From: Pseudonocardiales bacterium
Lineage (GTDB): Bacteria; Actinomycetota; Actinomycetes; Mycobacteriales; Pseudonocardiaceae
Length of the DNA: 64,000 bases
Assembly (NCBI GenBank): GCA_019247305.1
Contig: JAFAPC010000086.1
Coordinates: forward strand, 100,953-164,952
Direction of reading: 5' to 3'
Positions within the stretch are counted from its first letter, which is position 1. Every line of letters starts with the position of its first letter. The notes beneath the pieces were generated by a model, which saw only the letters and a program-made list of their open reading frames with translations, did not search any database and was not told the DNA's origin. The translations under genes were made by a program, and so were the position numbers. This document shows, piece by piece, positions 45,106 through 55,801 of the stretch.

Positions 45106-46032
45106 TCAGTGAGCTCTGGTGGCGGTGAGGGGGTGGGGTTCGCCTGAGTAGTCGCTCAGCTGTCCCCACTCGTCACCCAGCAGAGGCGGCAGACCGCTCG
45201 ACAGGCTAACGCCGTGCTCCTCGCTGGCGACCTGGTACTCCACCACAGAAAACACAGTGACCACGACTGCGGTGGTGATCGCCGTCACAGCCTCGGCAAC
45301 GAAATGCGGACCATTACGGACGTCCGTGGTGCCGAACAGGGCCACCACCGCGCCCCAGAAGAACCATGGGGTCAACAACGCAGGCATCAACGGGTGGGCG
45401 TCGATCGCCCGCAGTGAGTGCTTGAACGCATACCAGGTAAGCCCGAGAAGCAGGGATGGAACCCAGAAGGTCTGCAGCACGATTATGAGCCCCAAGAAAA
45501 GCTGCAGGAGGATGTCAAGGGGGAGCTGGAGCAGGTTGGCGGGGCGGAAACCCTGGGATGCCTGACGTAGTGCTACCTCCAGCTTGCCGCCTGAGTTCAA
45601 GTAGAGGAGTCCGAAGCCGGCGAGCCAGATCGCCACCGCGAGCCATGGGCCGCGCATCATCCTGCGTACCATCCCGGCACGGTCCTGACAGCACGTGGCC
45701 AACAGCAGCGTCGAGACGACCACGACACCCACCAGCGCGACTATCGTGCCACCAGCGAACTTGGCGAAGAACGAGCCGACATCCACGTCGCTCAGCGACC
45801 TGCGCAGGATTCCCCACACCAACCCCCTGAGGCCGACGATGCCACCGCCCGCCAAGGCCATGTAATCCAGACCGAAGTGGCGGAGTATCTTTTTGATCAA
45901 ACCAAGGACGCGCTCGGCCACCGATTCAGCATCCTGCACGACTTTGACACTCGCACTGGGGTGCACCCGTGGTGTAAGCAGCCACCCCGCCAATAAGAAC
46001 GGCCAGAACAGGATTCCTTTGATCACAGCCAT
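45106..46032 (-). CDS. Multi-pass membrane protein of unknown function
   Basis: 308 residues from ATG 46032. Seven or so hydrophobic segments (IKGILFWPFLLAGWLL, GGTIVALVGVVVVSTLLLATCC, WLAVAIWLAGFGLLYL, LDILLQLFLGLIIVLQTFWVPSLLLGLTWYAF, LMPALLTPWFFWGAVVALFG, EAVTAITTAVVVTVFSVVEYQV). The C-terminus ends GQLSDYSGEPHPLTATRAH. Family not recognised. It stands alone. Confidence 0.65.
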   Translation of the reverse strand: MAVIKGILFWPFLLAGWLLTPRVHPSASVKVVQDAESVAERVLGLIKKILRHFGLDYMALAGGGIVGLRGLVWGILRRSLSDVDVGSFFAKFAGGTIVALVGVVVVSTLLLATCCQDRAGMVRRMMRGPWLAVAIWLAGFGLLYLNSGGKLEVALRQASQGFRPANLLQLPLDILLQLFLGLIIVLQTFWVPSLLLGLTWYAFKHSLRAIDAHPLMPALLTPWFFWGAVVALFGTTDVRNGPHFVAEAVTAITTAVVVTVFSVVEYQVASEEHGVSLSSGLPPLLGDEWGQLSDYSGEPHPLTATRAH

Positions 46033-46350
46033 GTGGACTCTCAATCCGTGGAGTCCCCGACCCCGAAGGCCTGGGACGGACGTCAAACACACGATTTGCC
46101 AACGAAGGAACTCCCTTCAGGCAACCTATCAGAACTTGTTTGGCATCAGGGGTCCCGGTAGCAATGACATCGGGATCAACGGCTCACAGCCTCAACGGAG
46201 CGACCTTGGATACGGGGCCTGACGTGGTCCCTGACCTGCGCCAGCTGCTGATTGCGCCACCCACCCAACTATCGACGTTCACCCCAGCCAACGGCTGCCG
46301 CGCCGCCGAGCCAGGCGCGGCCCTCCCGCCACCCACCGGCCTCGCCCTCC

Positions 46351-46395
46351 GTCAACCGCGCTGGATGCGGCACCGTAACATCCAGCGCGATTGAC
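46351..46395. terminator. Long hairpin downstream of the imiditide-like operon
   Basis: Arms 46351-46367 and 46379-46395 pair over 17 bp with one mismatch (core CGCGCTGGATG/CATCCAGCGCG), 11-nt loop. Lies 140 bp past the methyltransferase stop. Likely terminator. The rest of 46033-46536 is without a recognisable gene. Confidence 0.6.
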
Positions 46396-46536
46396 AGCGC
46401 ATCGGGACTGTATCCACCGCAGCCGCGAGGCAATGCCTAGGCCGTCAGAAACCGATCTTGCTACGCACCGCCAACTGAGGCGGCCCAGAAACCAGCAGTT
46501 CAACGGCCGGGTGACCAGATGTTCTTCCGTAGTAGT

Positions 46537-47679
46537 TCACGTGGTGAGGGCGAAGGCGCGGACGATGGTGCTCGGTTCGTCAAGCCACACGGTCTGAGTG
46601 TCGGTGGTCACGGTCATTCCAAACCGGGCGAGGGTGGGCTTGCCGTGGTCATACCACCAGTCGTAGGCGGCTTCGGCTTCGTCCCACAGCCGGCGGGGGC
46701 TGAGTTGGCGTACCACGAGCTTGTCGGGTGAGGTGAGATTGGCGTCCAGCCGGGCCCATGATCTGGTGGTGATGTCGTCGAGTTCGAGGACGTTGTGGTC
46801 CGCGCCGACTGTGTTGAGTTCAACGGTGAGCACGCAGTGGGGCACCTTCAGCCCGATAGAGAATGCAGCCTGGTCACTGTTGATCATGCGGAAGAAATCC
46901 CATCCGTGCACGTCGGTGGTGGTCACCTGCGCGTGCTGAATTTCGGTCTTGTTGGGTTCGTAGAAACGGCGGCGGTGGGAGCGTAGCCGCATGAAGGAAA
47001 GATCCACGCCGAAGCGACCGGTGGCGGTGCGGTTGGCGGCCACGTGCAGGGTCAGCATGACGCCGTTGCAATAGTCGGTTCCCCACGGAGTGACCATGAG
47101 GCCACCGGGTCGGGTTTGTTCAAGCCAGGCGCGCGGCACGATCTCGCGGACCGAGGCGGTGGCCACCAACCGGTCATACGGCGCGGCGTCCGGGTAGCCT
47201 TGCGCGCCGTCCGCAGTGATCACCACCGGCGAGTACGCGGCGCGCGCCAGTGCCGCCCGCGCGGCCTCGGCGATCACCGGATCGACCTCGATGCTGACCA
47301 CACGGCCCCGCTCGCCGACTCGCCGGCACAGTAGCGCGGCGCTCCACCCGGTCCCGGTCCCGATCTCCAACACCGTGTGACCTAGGTGCACGTCCAGCGC
47401 GTCGAGCATGTCGGCCACGATCGAGGGCTTGCTGCACGAGCTGGATGGTGACCAGCCGGTGTCACCCACCGCGGTGCGTCCCTCATCAACCTGAGTGATC
47501 ACGGGCTCATTCGCCGCGAGCAGCTCCCGCCAGCGTTGTGGATCATCCTGTCGGGACAGGGCAACGAACCCGGACTGTGGGTGACCAGCGTCGCGATCGA
47601 CCCAGATAGTCTCGGGGATGAACGGGTCGCGGGGTACCTCAGCGATCAACTCCCGCCAACCCGTACGGGTGTGCGTCAC
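46537..47679 (-). CDS. RiPP-associated PIMT-like O-methyltransferase (imiditide type)
   Basis: 380 residues. A protein-L-isoaspartate O-methyltransferase fold with motif I HTVLEIGTGTGWSAALLCRRVG, then VSIEVDPVIAEAARAAL and VVITADGAQGYPDAAPYDRLVATASV. Behind the catalytic domain is a region of about 180 residues ending WDEAEAAYDWWYDHGKPTL and RFGMTVTTDTQTVWLDEP. This G-x-P-x3-RFG-x-TVT end marks the PIMT homologues that work in RiPP clusters, where they methylate an Asp that then closes to an aspartimide. The GTG at 47679 follows the peptide gene after 7 bases that contain the GGGAAA ribosome-binding site. No lasso, graspetide or lanthipeptide enzyme is nearby. Confidence 0.85.
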   Translation of the reverse strand: MTHTRTGWRELIAEVPRDPFIPETIWVDRDAGHPQSGFVALSRQDDPQRWRELLAANEPVITQVDEGRTAVGDTGWSPSSSCSKPSIVADMLDALDVHLGHTVLEIGTGTGWSAALLCRRVGERGRVVSIEVDPVIAEAARAALARAAYSPVVITADGAQGYPDAAPYDRLVATASVREIVPRAWLEQTRPGGLMVTPWGTDYCNGVMLTLHVAANRTATGRFGVDLSFMRLRSHRRRFYEPNKTEIQHAQVTTTDVHGWDFFRMINSDQAAFSIGLKVPHCVLTVELNTVGADHNVLELDDITTRSWARLDANLTSPDKLVVRQLSPRRLWDEAEAAYDWWYDHGKPTLARFGMTVTTDTQTVWLDEPSTIVRAFALTT

Positions 47680-47686
47680 AATTTCC

Positions 47687-47833
47687 CTAGTTGTCCTTAT
47701 GGTCCTTCTCTGGGTCGTCCTTCTCGTGCTTTCCACGACCGTAATGCTTGGGAGTCTCCGTCTTGTCCGGCTGGTAGCCACCCTGGCCATCACGGTCCGC
47801 GTCGTGCTTGTTCGGCTTGTCGTCCTTGTTCAT
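47687..47833 (-). CDS. Putative imiditide precursor peptide
   Basis: 48 residues of extreme composition: 10 Asp, 3 Glu, 9 Lys, 2 Arg, 4 His, with no Cys, Ser, Leu, Ile, Val, Phe or Trp. There is exactly one Asp-Gly step (Asp15-Gly16, in DADRDGQGGYQP), the chemically favoured site for aspartimide formation. ATG 47833 has AGGGGG six bases upstream. The PIMT-like gene follows after 7 bp. This fits the known imiditide layout: a linear charged precursor plus one methyltransferase. The frame is also continuous with the truncated regulator upstream. The modified residue and any processing are inference. Confidence 0.75.
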   Translation of the reverse strand: MNKDDKPNKHDADRDGQGGYQPDKTETPKHYGRGKHEKDDPEKDHKDN

Positions 47834-48436
47834 CGCGACCCCCTCTGGTTGTTTCATGATGGCGCAGCGCACCGACATCCGCAGCAGGTGGTGCAGCTGA
47901 TCCGACATCACGGCCGGGCCACCGACCGGCAACCGCAGCGCGGACTCGTGCAGGTAGAAGGTGAACAGGAACTGCCGGGCCAGCCGGGCAGTCACCCGCT
48001 CCTCCACCTCGGCGGCTGGCACGTTGGCGAGGTAGCTGATCACCGCGCGGGCGTAGTCGCCGGCCTGCAGCAACCCAGGCACGATCATAGGCTGGATATC
48101 GATGTAGCCCACAGCCTTGTCCTCGTACTTGATCAAAGCCATGAGCTGCCTGGGCAGCCGGGAGCCGTGCTGCTGCGGCCAGCCGGGGATGTGCTGATCT
48201 TGGCACAGCGCGAGCAGCCGGTCCCGCTCCGGGGTCTTGACCCCGCATGCCCCCAGGAACGCCGCGACGTCCAGCGCGGCGCCACCCCGCTTGCCGGACA
48301 GTATTCGCGACACCCAGCTCTCCGACCAGCCGAACACCTGCGCGGCCTGCTTGCCGTTCAGGTCGGCATCCTCCATCGCTTGGCGCAGTCCCTCACCCAG
48401 CTCCCGGCTGCGCATCGTCGACTCACGATCCCGCAT
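47834..48436 (-). CDS. Truncated XRE/DUF5753 (Scr1-type) regulator, in frame with the precursor
   Basis: The ATG at 48436 has GGGGGAGGAG upstream. HTH SRELGEGLRQAMEDADLNGKQAAQVFGWSESWVSRILSGKRGG and the first part of DUF5753 (YEDKAVGYIDIQPMIVPGLLQAGDYARAVI to VMSDQLHHLLRMSVR) are intact and close to the regulator at 35659. The remaining ~100 residues are gone: after MSVR comes CAIMKQPEGVA and then the precursor ATG without a stop. The total read-through product would be 249 residues. Either a degenerate regulator or a regulator-peptide fusion. Confidence 0.75.
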
Positions 48437-48627
48437 GGCAACTCCTCCCCCACCGAACCCCATGCCGTGAGAGTCGGGACCGCGCGGGCCGCGGCGGTGC
48501 GGTGGGTGATGTGCCACGCACGCCGGGAAGGTGGGTTCCGGGGCGCGTATTTCAGCGGCTCGACGGTCGGGTCGCCCGATGACGCGGAGTTGCCGGCGGC
48601 GTCCGATGTCGATGTCGTGCACGACGG

Positions 48628-51498
<2,871 letters not shown>

Positions 51499-51610
51499 CA
51501 GCTGTCTCACCCGCGCGGCCCCCACTTCACTCCAAAGGTTCCGGGAGATGTTGCCCCCTCGGCGGCCCGGACAACGATGGCCGAGAACTGTGCCGCACGG
51601 GATTGGCGAC
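51499..51610 (-). promoter_or_regulatory. Structured gcvP leader, candidate glycine riboswitch
   Basis: On the minus strand the leader contains GCCGCCGAGGGGGCAAC and CATCTCCCGGAACC, close to the conserved GCCGAAGG-x-GCAA...CCGGAA core of actinobacterial glycine riboswitches. A 10-bp outer stem pairs 51592-51601 with 51510-51519, and its 3' side overlaps the GGGTGAG ribosome-binding region 12 bases before the ATG. The usual GAGAG and CTCAGGCA boxes are imperfect, so this may be a degenerate or single-aptamer form. Confidence 0.5.
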
Positions 51611-51691
51611 TACGTCCACCAACCTACTCGCAGAGCTCGCCCGCTGCTGCTCCCGACACGCCCACTGTGATCGGCTACACAGCGCGAGGAG

Positions 51692-52315
51692 TCAGCTGAT
51701 TCGGCGGGCCCGTCTGCGCTTGGTCAGCTCGTCTTCCGGCGCGCTCTCGACGTGGCCGCCATCGGCCCGCTCCGGGGGGAACTGGCGGATCGATCCGGCG
51801 ATCTCCTTCATCGCGCCGCTGACGGCGATGCCGAACACGCCCTGCCCACCCTGCAGCAGGTCCACCACGTCCTCCGGGGAGGTGCACTCATAGACCGTGG
51901 TGCCGTCGCTAAACAGCGTGATGCGGGCCAGGTCGCTCACCCCGCGGCGGCGCAGGTGCTCGACGGCCACCCGGATGTTCTGCAGCGAAACACCCGTGTC
52001 TAGCAGCCGCTTGACAACTTTGAGCACCAGGATGTCTTTGAACGAGTACAGCCGCTGGGTCCCTGAGCCGGAGGCGCCGCGGATCGATGGCACCACCAGG
52101 TTAGTCCGGGCCCAATAGTCCAGCTGACGGTAGGTGATCCCAGCGATCTGGCAGGCCGCTGGACCCCGATAGCCCAGCAGATGGTCGTTCACTCCTTGCG
52201 GGTCGGCCAGCGCGGAATCCGGGAACAGGGTGCCCTGCTCGGCCCGGTCACCAGCTGCGGACTGGGTACCGTCATATCCTGGGGTGTCCGCTTCGCCGTG
52301 CGGTCCCTCGACCAC
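51692..52315 (-). CDS. MerR-family regulator (Rv1830-like)
   Basis: 207 residues from GTG 52315 (GGGAGG upstream). LLGYRGPAACQIAGITYRQLDYWARTNLVVPSIRGASGSGTQRLYSF is a MerR winged helix; LVLKVVKRLLDTGVSLQNIRVAVEHL continues the dimer helix. A C-terminal domain, ITLFSDGTTVYECTSPEDVVDLLQGGQGVFGIAV, lacks metal-binding cysteines. Position between the bifunctional nuclease and gcvP matches the mycobacterial Rv1830. Confidence 0.88.
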   Translation of the reverse strand: MVEGPHGEADTPGYDGTQSAAGDRAEQGTLFPDSALADPQGVNDHLLGYRGPAACQIAGITYRQLDYWARTNLVVPSIRGASGSGTQRLYSFKDILVLKVVKRLLDTGVSLQNIRVAVEHLRRRGVSDLARITLFSDGTTVYECTSPEDVVDLLQGGQGVFGIAVSGAMKEIAGSIRQFPPERADGGHVESAPEDELTKRRRARRIS

Positions 52316-52492
52316 CCATGCCTCCCACGCCTTGCGCCGGTAGCCCGTGAGCACGCGGCGGATTCTCCGGCCGTTCGGGACGAGTCACACCGGCGCGACT
52401 CGCTGTGAGAATCGACGGTAGGCTTCCCCGGGTGGCCGGTCAATCCGACGCGCGGAGTCTCACCCTCACCTGCAGCTCCACAGCGGTCGCGG

Positions 52493-52978
52493 TCAGGTGT
52501 CCGCTTTGCGGAAGTCCTCCGGAGAGACCGATTCGAGGAACTCACGGAACCTCTCGACCTCGTTGTCCTGCTCGTCGTCCTGCTCATCGGGAATGATCAA
52601 ACCAGCCGCGGAGAGCACCGACTCCTCGGCGTGGATCGGTGCCCCGACCCGCAAGGCGAGAGCTACCGAGTCGCTCGGTCGGGCAGAAACCCGCACGTTG
52701 CCGTCGAAGACCAGCTCCGCGAAGAAGGTGCCTTCTTGCAGTTCGGTGATCCTGACCTGTTTCAGCTCCCTGCCCAGCGCACCGATCACATCTCGGATCA
52801 AGTCATGGGTCATCGGCCGAGCCGGCCGATGACCCTGCTGCTCCAAGGCGATGGCGTTCGCCTCCACAGTGCCGATCCAGATCGGCAGGTAGCGCTCACC
52901 CTGAGTCTCCCGCAACAGCAGGATCGGCTGGTTCTGCGGTAACTCTAACCGGACCCCGACGACACGCATCTCGCTCAT
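52493..52978 (-). CDS. Bifunctional nuclease family protein (DUF151, Rv1829-like)
   Basis: 161 residues. MRVVGVRLELPQNQPILLLRETQGERYLPIWIGTVEANAIALEQQG is the DUF151 hallmark. TELQEGTFFAELVFDG and SARPSDSVALALRVGAPIHAEESVL follow. The acidic C-terminus DEQDDEQDNEVERFREFLESVSPEDF is typical of the actinobacterial form. Some family members have DNase/RNase activity; the function here is not established. Confidence 0.92.
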   Translation of the reverse strand: MSEMRVVGVRLELPQNQPILLLRETQGERYLPIWIGTVEANAIALEQQGHRPARPMTHDLIRDVIGALGRELKQVRITELQEGTFFAELVFDGNVRVSARPSDSVALALRVGAPIHAEESVLSAAGLIIPDEQDDEQDNEVERFREFLESVSPEDFRKADT

Positions 52979-53206
52979 CGCGTCGCGCCTCCCTCCCGCT
53001 GCACCTTACGGCCCAGGTGCCTCGAGGATCGTCGTGCTCGGCGGTGAACTAGACACCGGCCGGGGTAGCTGCCAGCCCAGTCACGTCTCCACCATTGCTA
53101 CTCTAAAACGCTACACGCGGCACCGCCCCGATGCCGAGTCCCGCAGCAGCCTAAATTCCTGCGATGACGTTCTCTGTGACCTCTGGTGCGGCGTCTTACG
53201 GGTTAC

Positions 53207-53986
53207 TCAGTTCCCGATGACGCCCCGCAGCCCGATCTTCACCAGGAGGGCGTGTAGCCGCAACGACAACACCGTCAACTCCCGGCCCACCTCCTCGGCG
53301 CGGGCCCGCGCATCGGGATCTCGCTGCCGGCTCATCGGGGTGACAATCTGCGCCAGTAGACCCACCTCCCGGTCGGCCGACGCCCGGAAGGAGCGTAGAT
53401 GCCGGGGTTCCAGCCCAAAATCGGTCATCGCCTGCGCAGTCTTCGCCACCAGCACCGCATCAGGGTCGTAGAAGCCGGCTGGACCGGGACGGACCAACCC
53501 GAACTGCTCAAGTTCGGTGAGCACCGCCCTGCTGACCCCGGTGGTGGCAAGCAGTTCCTCCTGGGTCATCCGCACCGCATCAGTGGCAGAGTTCTCCGAC
53601 CTACCTGGTTCGGTCGCCCCGCCGGGACGAGTGCTGATCAGTGGCTGCGCAGCTCGTGGCCAGCGCAGGTCAGTAGGCCGTTCGAGGCGTCTGGCCGGGA
53701 GTTCCTCGGGCTGCTCGCCCCGGTCCAGCGCGTCCAAGTGCTCCTTGATGACCCGCAGTGGGAGGTAGTGGTCGCGTTGCGCGGCGAGCACGTAGCGCAG
53801 CCTTTCCACATCCGCGAGCGAGAACTGCCGATAGCCAGCAGGGGTGCGTTCCGGCGCAACCAGCCCTTCGGACTCCAGAAACCTGATCTTGGAGATGGTG
53901 ACGTCGGGGAAGTCCACCCGCAGCTGGGTGAGCACCGAGCCGATACTCATTCCGGATCGATGCCCGGAACGGCCCGGAGCCGTCAC
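53207..53986 (-). CDS. ftsR: MerR-family regulator FtsR
   Basis: 259 residues. Winged helix MSIGSVLTQLRVDFPDVTISKIRFLESEGLVAPERTPAGYRQFSLADVERL. A long C-terminal effector-like part (DFGLEPRHLRSFRASADREVGLLAQI) with RDPDARARAEEVGRELTVLSLRLHALLV matches mycobacterial Rv1828 and corynebacterial FtsR, an activator of ftsZ. The GTG overlaps the garA stop (GTGA). Confidence 0.88.
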   Translation of the reverse strand: MTAPGRSGHRSGMSIGSVLTQLRVDFPDVTISKIRFLESEGLVAPERTPAGYRQFSLADVERLRYVLAAQRDHYLPLRVIKEHLDALDRGEQPEELPARRLERPTDLRWPRAAQPLISTRPGGATEPGRSENSATDAVRMTQEELLATTGVSRAVLTELEQFGLVRPGPAGFYDPDAVLVAKTAQAMTDFGLEPRHLRSFRASADREVGLLAQIVTPMSRQRDPDARARAEEVGRELTVLSLRLHALLVKIGLRGVIGN

Positions 53987-54453
53987 AACAACCCCTGGTC
54001 AGCCTCTCGGGTCCCGGCATGCGGACCGGTCAAGAACACCAGCCGGAACTTGCCGATCTGCACTTCGTCCCCGTTGGCTAGCAGCGCGGTATCCACGGGC
54101 TCACGGTTGACGTAGGTGCCGTTCAGGCTGCCAACGTCCACCACCAGGAACTCGCCGCCCTCGCGACGGAACTCGGCGTGCCGACGGGACACCGTCACGT
54201 CGTCAAGGAAAATGTCGCTTTCCGGGTGCCGACCCGCGCTCGTGGTCGACCGGTCCAGGAGAAACCGTGAACCGGCATTAGGGCCACGCTTGACGACCAG
54301 CAGCGCAGAGCCGGCCGGCAATGCATCGACACCGGTGATGGGTGGCGTGGGTAACTCGATACTTTCAGGTTCGGAGAGGAAGTCGGCCCGGAACGTCGAG
54401 GTCTGCTCCGGGCCCCGCTCCGGTGGTACACCGGGCCCGTCCTTCGTGCTCAC
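53983..54453 (-). CDS. garA: FHA-domain regulator GarA (OdhI-like)
   Basis: 156 residues from GTG 54453 (GGAGAG six bases upstream). The N-terminus carries EQTSTFRADFL, equivalent to the ETTSVFRADFL phospho-threonine motif. The FHA domain has GSALLVVKRGPNAGSRFLLDRSTTSAGRHPESDIFLDDVTVSRRHAEF and VVDVGSLNGTYVN. In mycobacteria it controls 2-oxoglutarate dehydrogenase, glutamate dehydrogenase and synthase, switched by PknG/PknB. The Thr-Ser acceptor is retained here (QTST), so the same regulation is plausible. Confidence 0.92.
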   Translation of the reverse strand: MSTKDGPGVPPERGPEQTSTFRADFLSEPESIELPTPPITGVDALPAGSALLVVKRGPNAGSRFLLDRSTTSAGRHPESDIFLDDVTVSRRHAEFRREGGEFLVVDVGSLNGTYVNREPVDTALLANGDEVQIGKFRLVFLTGPHAGTREADQGLL

Positions 54454-54557
54454 GCTGGGCTCTCCTTCGCCGGGAGTGGTGGCTTTTGATCGGACCACAA
54501 CCTACCGTGCACCGACAGACATCGCGCAGCGGAGGTCGGCGTCGGTCAATACCCCGG

Positions 54558-54947
54558 TCAGGCTTCCTCCTCAATGAGCCTGCGATAGTCCGCAGCGTCC
54601 AACAACGAGTCCATCGCGGAGGGGTCCGTTAGCTTGACCTCGATCATCCAACCCTCGCCATAAGGGTCGGAGTTGATCAGTTCGGGGTTGTCCTCCAAGT
54701 CATCGTTGCGGGCCACCACCTCACCCGCCACCGGCGAGAACACCTCCGACACACTTTTGGTCGACTCCACCTCGCCGACCGGGTTTCCGCTTGTCACCGA
54801 CTCGCCCACCAGGGGTAGCTGCACGTGGACGATGTCTCCGAGCTGTGTCTGCGCATAGTCAGTGATACCGACCCGCGCAGTGCCCTCTGCCCTAGCCAAC
54901 ACCCATTCGTGTTCCGAGCTATACCGTAGCTCCTCGGGGACCACCAC
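54558..54947 (-). CDS. gcvH: Glycine cleavage system H protein
   Basis: 129 residues. VPEELRYSSEHEWVL start, VGITDYAQTQLGDIVHVQLP, lipoyl lysine in GEVESTKSVSEVFSP, end NPELINSDPYGEGWMIEVKL. The GTG at 54947 was chosen because GGAGG lies eight bases upstream and it gives the normal family start; an ATG at 54968 overlapping the pgsA-like stop (ATGA) is the alternative. Carries the aminomethyl arm between GcvP and GcvT. Confidence 0.94.
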   Translation of the reverse strand: MVVPEELRYSSEHEWVLARAEGTARVGITDYAQTQLGDIVHVQLPLVGESVTSGNPVGEVESTKSVSEVFSPVAGEVVARNDDLEDNPELINSDPYGEGWMIEVKLTDPSAMDSLLDAADYRRLIEEEA

Positions 54948-54964
54948 TACGCGTTCCTCCACAA

Positions 54965-55585
54965 TCATCCACGATCCGCGCGCTTGGCGGCGCGCACTGT
55001 CAGCCAAACCTGAAGTAGGTAGAGCACCCCCGCCCAGACGTACAACGCGCCACCCCATCCGGTGAAGGCCACCGCGAACGCCTGGGCTGACGCGCCCACC
55101 CACCCATGCACGGCGTGGGCAAGCAGCAGCAGAGGGAAAGCATAGAGCAGACAGAGCGTGGCCGCCTTGCCCACATAGTGCACTGGCAGCGGACCGTAGC
55201 CGTGGTGGCGCAGCACGGGCAGCGCCGCCAACAGCACAAGATCCCGAGTGATCAGTACGGCCACCACCCACCACGGCAGGATTTCCCGCACGCCAAAGGT
55301 GACCAGAGTGCCCAGCGTGTACAGTCGATCGATCGCCGGGTCGAGCAGCGCACCCAGCGTGCTGGACTGGTTCAGCAGCCGGGCGAGCTTGCCGTCCAGC
55401 CAGTCGGTGAGGCCCAATAAGGCCAGCACGAGCACGGCGAGCAGGTCCTCATGGGGGCCGAGCAGCAGCCACAGCAGCAGCGGGATCCCGGCCAGCCGGA
55501 GCAGGCTGAGCACGTTGGGCACGGTCAGCAGCCGGTCGGCCGGATTCCGTGCCTGCGGCCGGGGTTGGCTCGGCAGGCCCTTCAC
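54965..55585 (-). CDS. CDP-alcohol phosphatidyltransferase
   Basis: 206 residues, about six helices. The catalytic motif is complete: DWLDGKLARLLNQSSTLGALLDPAID (D-x2-DG-x2-AR-x8-G-x3-D-x3-D). Transfers a phosphatidyl group from CDP-diacylglycerol to an alcohol. The place upstream of gcvH corresponds to the mycobacterial pgsA2 region. The acceptor (glycerol-phosphate or another) is not determinable. GTG 55585 with GGAGG upstream. Confidence 0.88.
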   Translation of the reverse strand: MKGLPSQPRPQARNPADRLLTVPNVLSLLRLAGIPLLLWLLLGPHEDLLAVLVLALLGLTDWLDGKLARLLNQSSTLGALLDPAIDRLYTLGTLVTFGVREILPWWVVAVLITRDLVLLAALPVLRHHGYGPLPVHYVGKAATLCLLYAFPLLLLAHAVHGWVGASAQAFAVAFTGWGGALYVWAGVLYLLQVWLTVRAAKRADRG

Positions 55586-55695
55586 GACACCTCCAGCACC
55601 GGAGAACCTGCACGATGTTGTGGTGAACGGTACCGGGACGCCTCGCCAATCAGCTCACCTGTGCCCTGAATACCTGATCTTAGGTGCGCTCAGTG

Positions 55696-55757
55696 CGCCG
55701 AGTTCGACTGCAGAGCTGCTCAGGTCATCCCCGACAGCTCTTGCGTCGAACTCGGCG
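55696..55757. terminator. Palindrome downstream of the MDMPI gene
   Basis: Perfect 13-bp arms CGCCGAGTTCGAC (55696-55708) and GTCGAACTCGGCG (55745-55757), with an inner AGAGCTG/CAGCTCT stem. Same outer arm core as the element at 924-987, again at a gene 3' end. Likely terminator or a dispersed palindromic repeat. Confidence 0.5.
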
Positions 55758-55801
55758 GAAGGAAAGCGAATCACAGACCACAAGACCTACGGGATCCGGC
55801 C

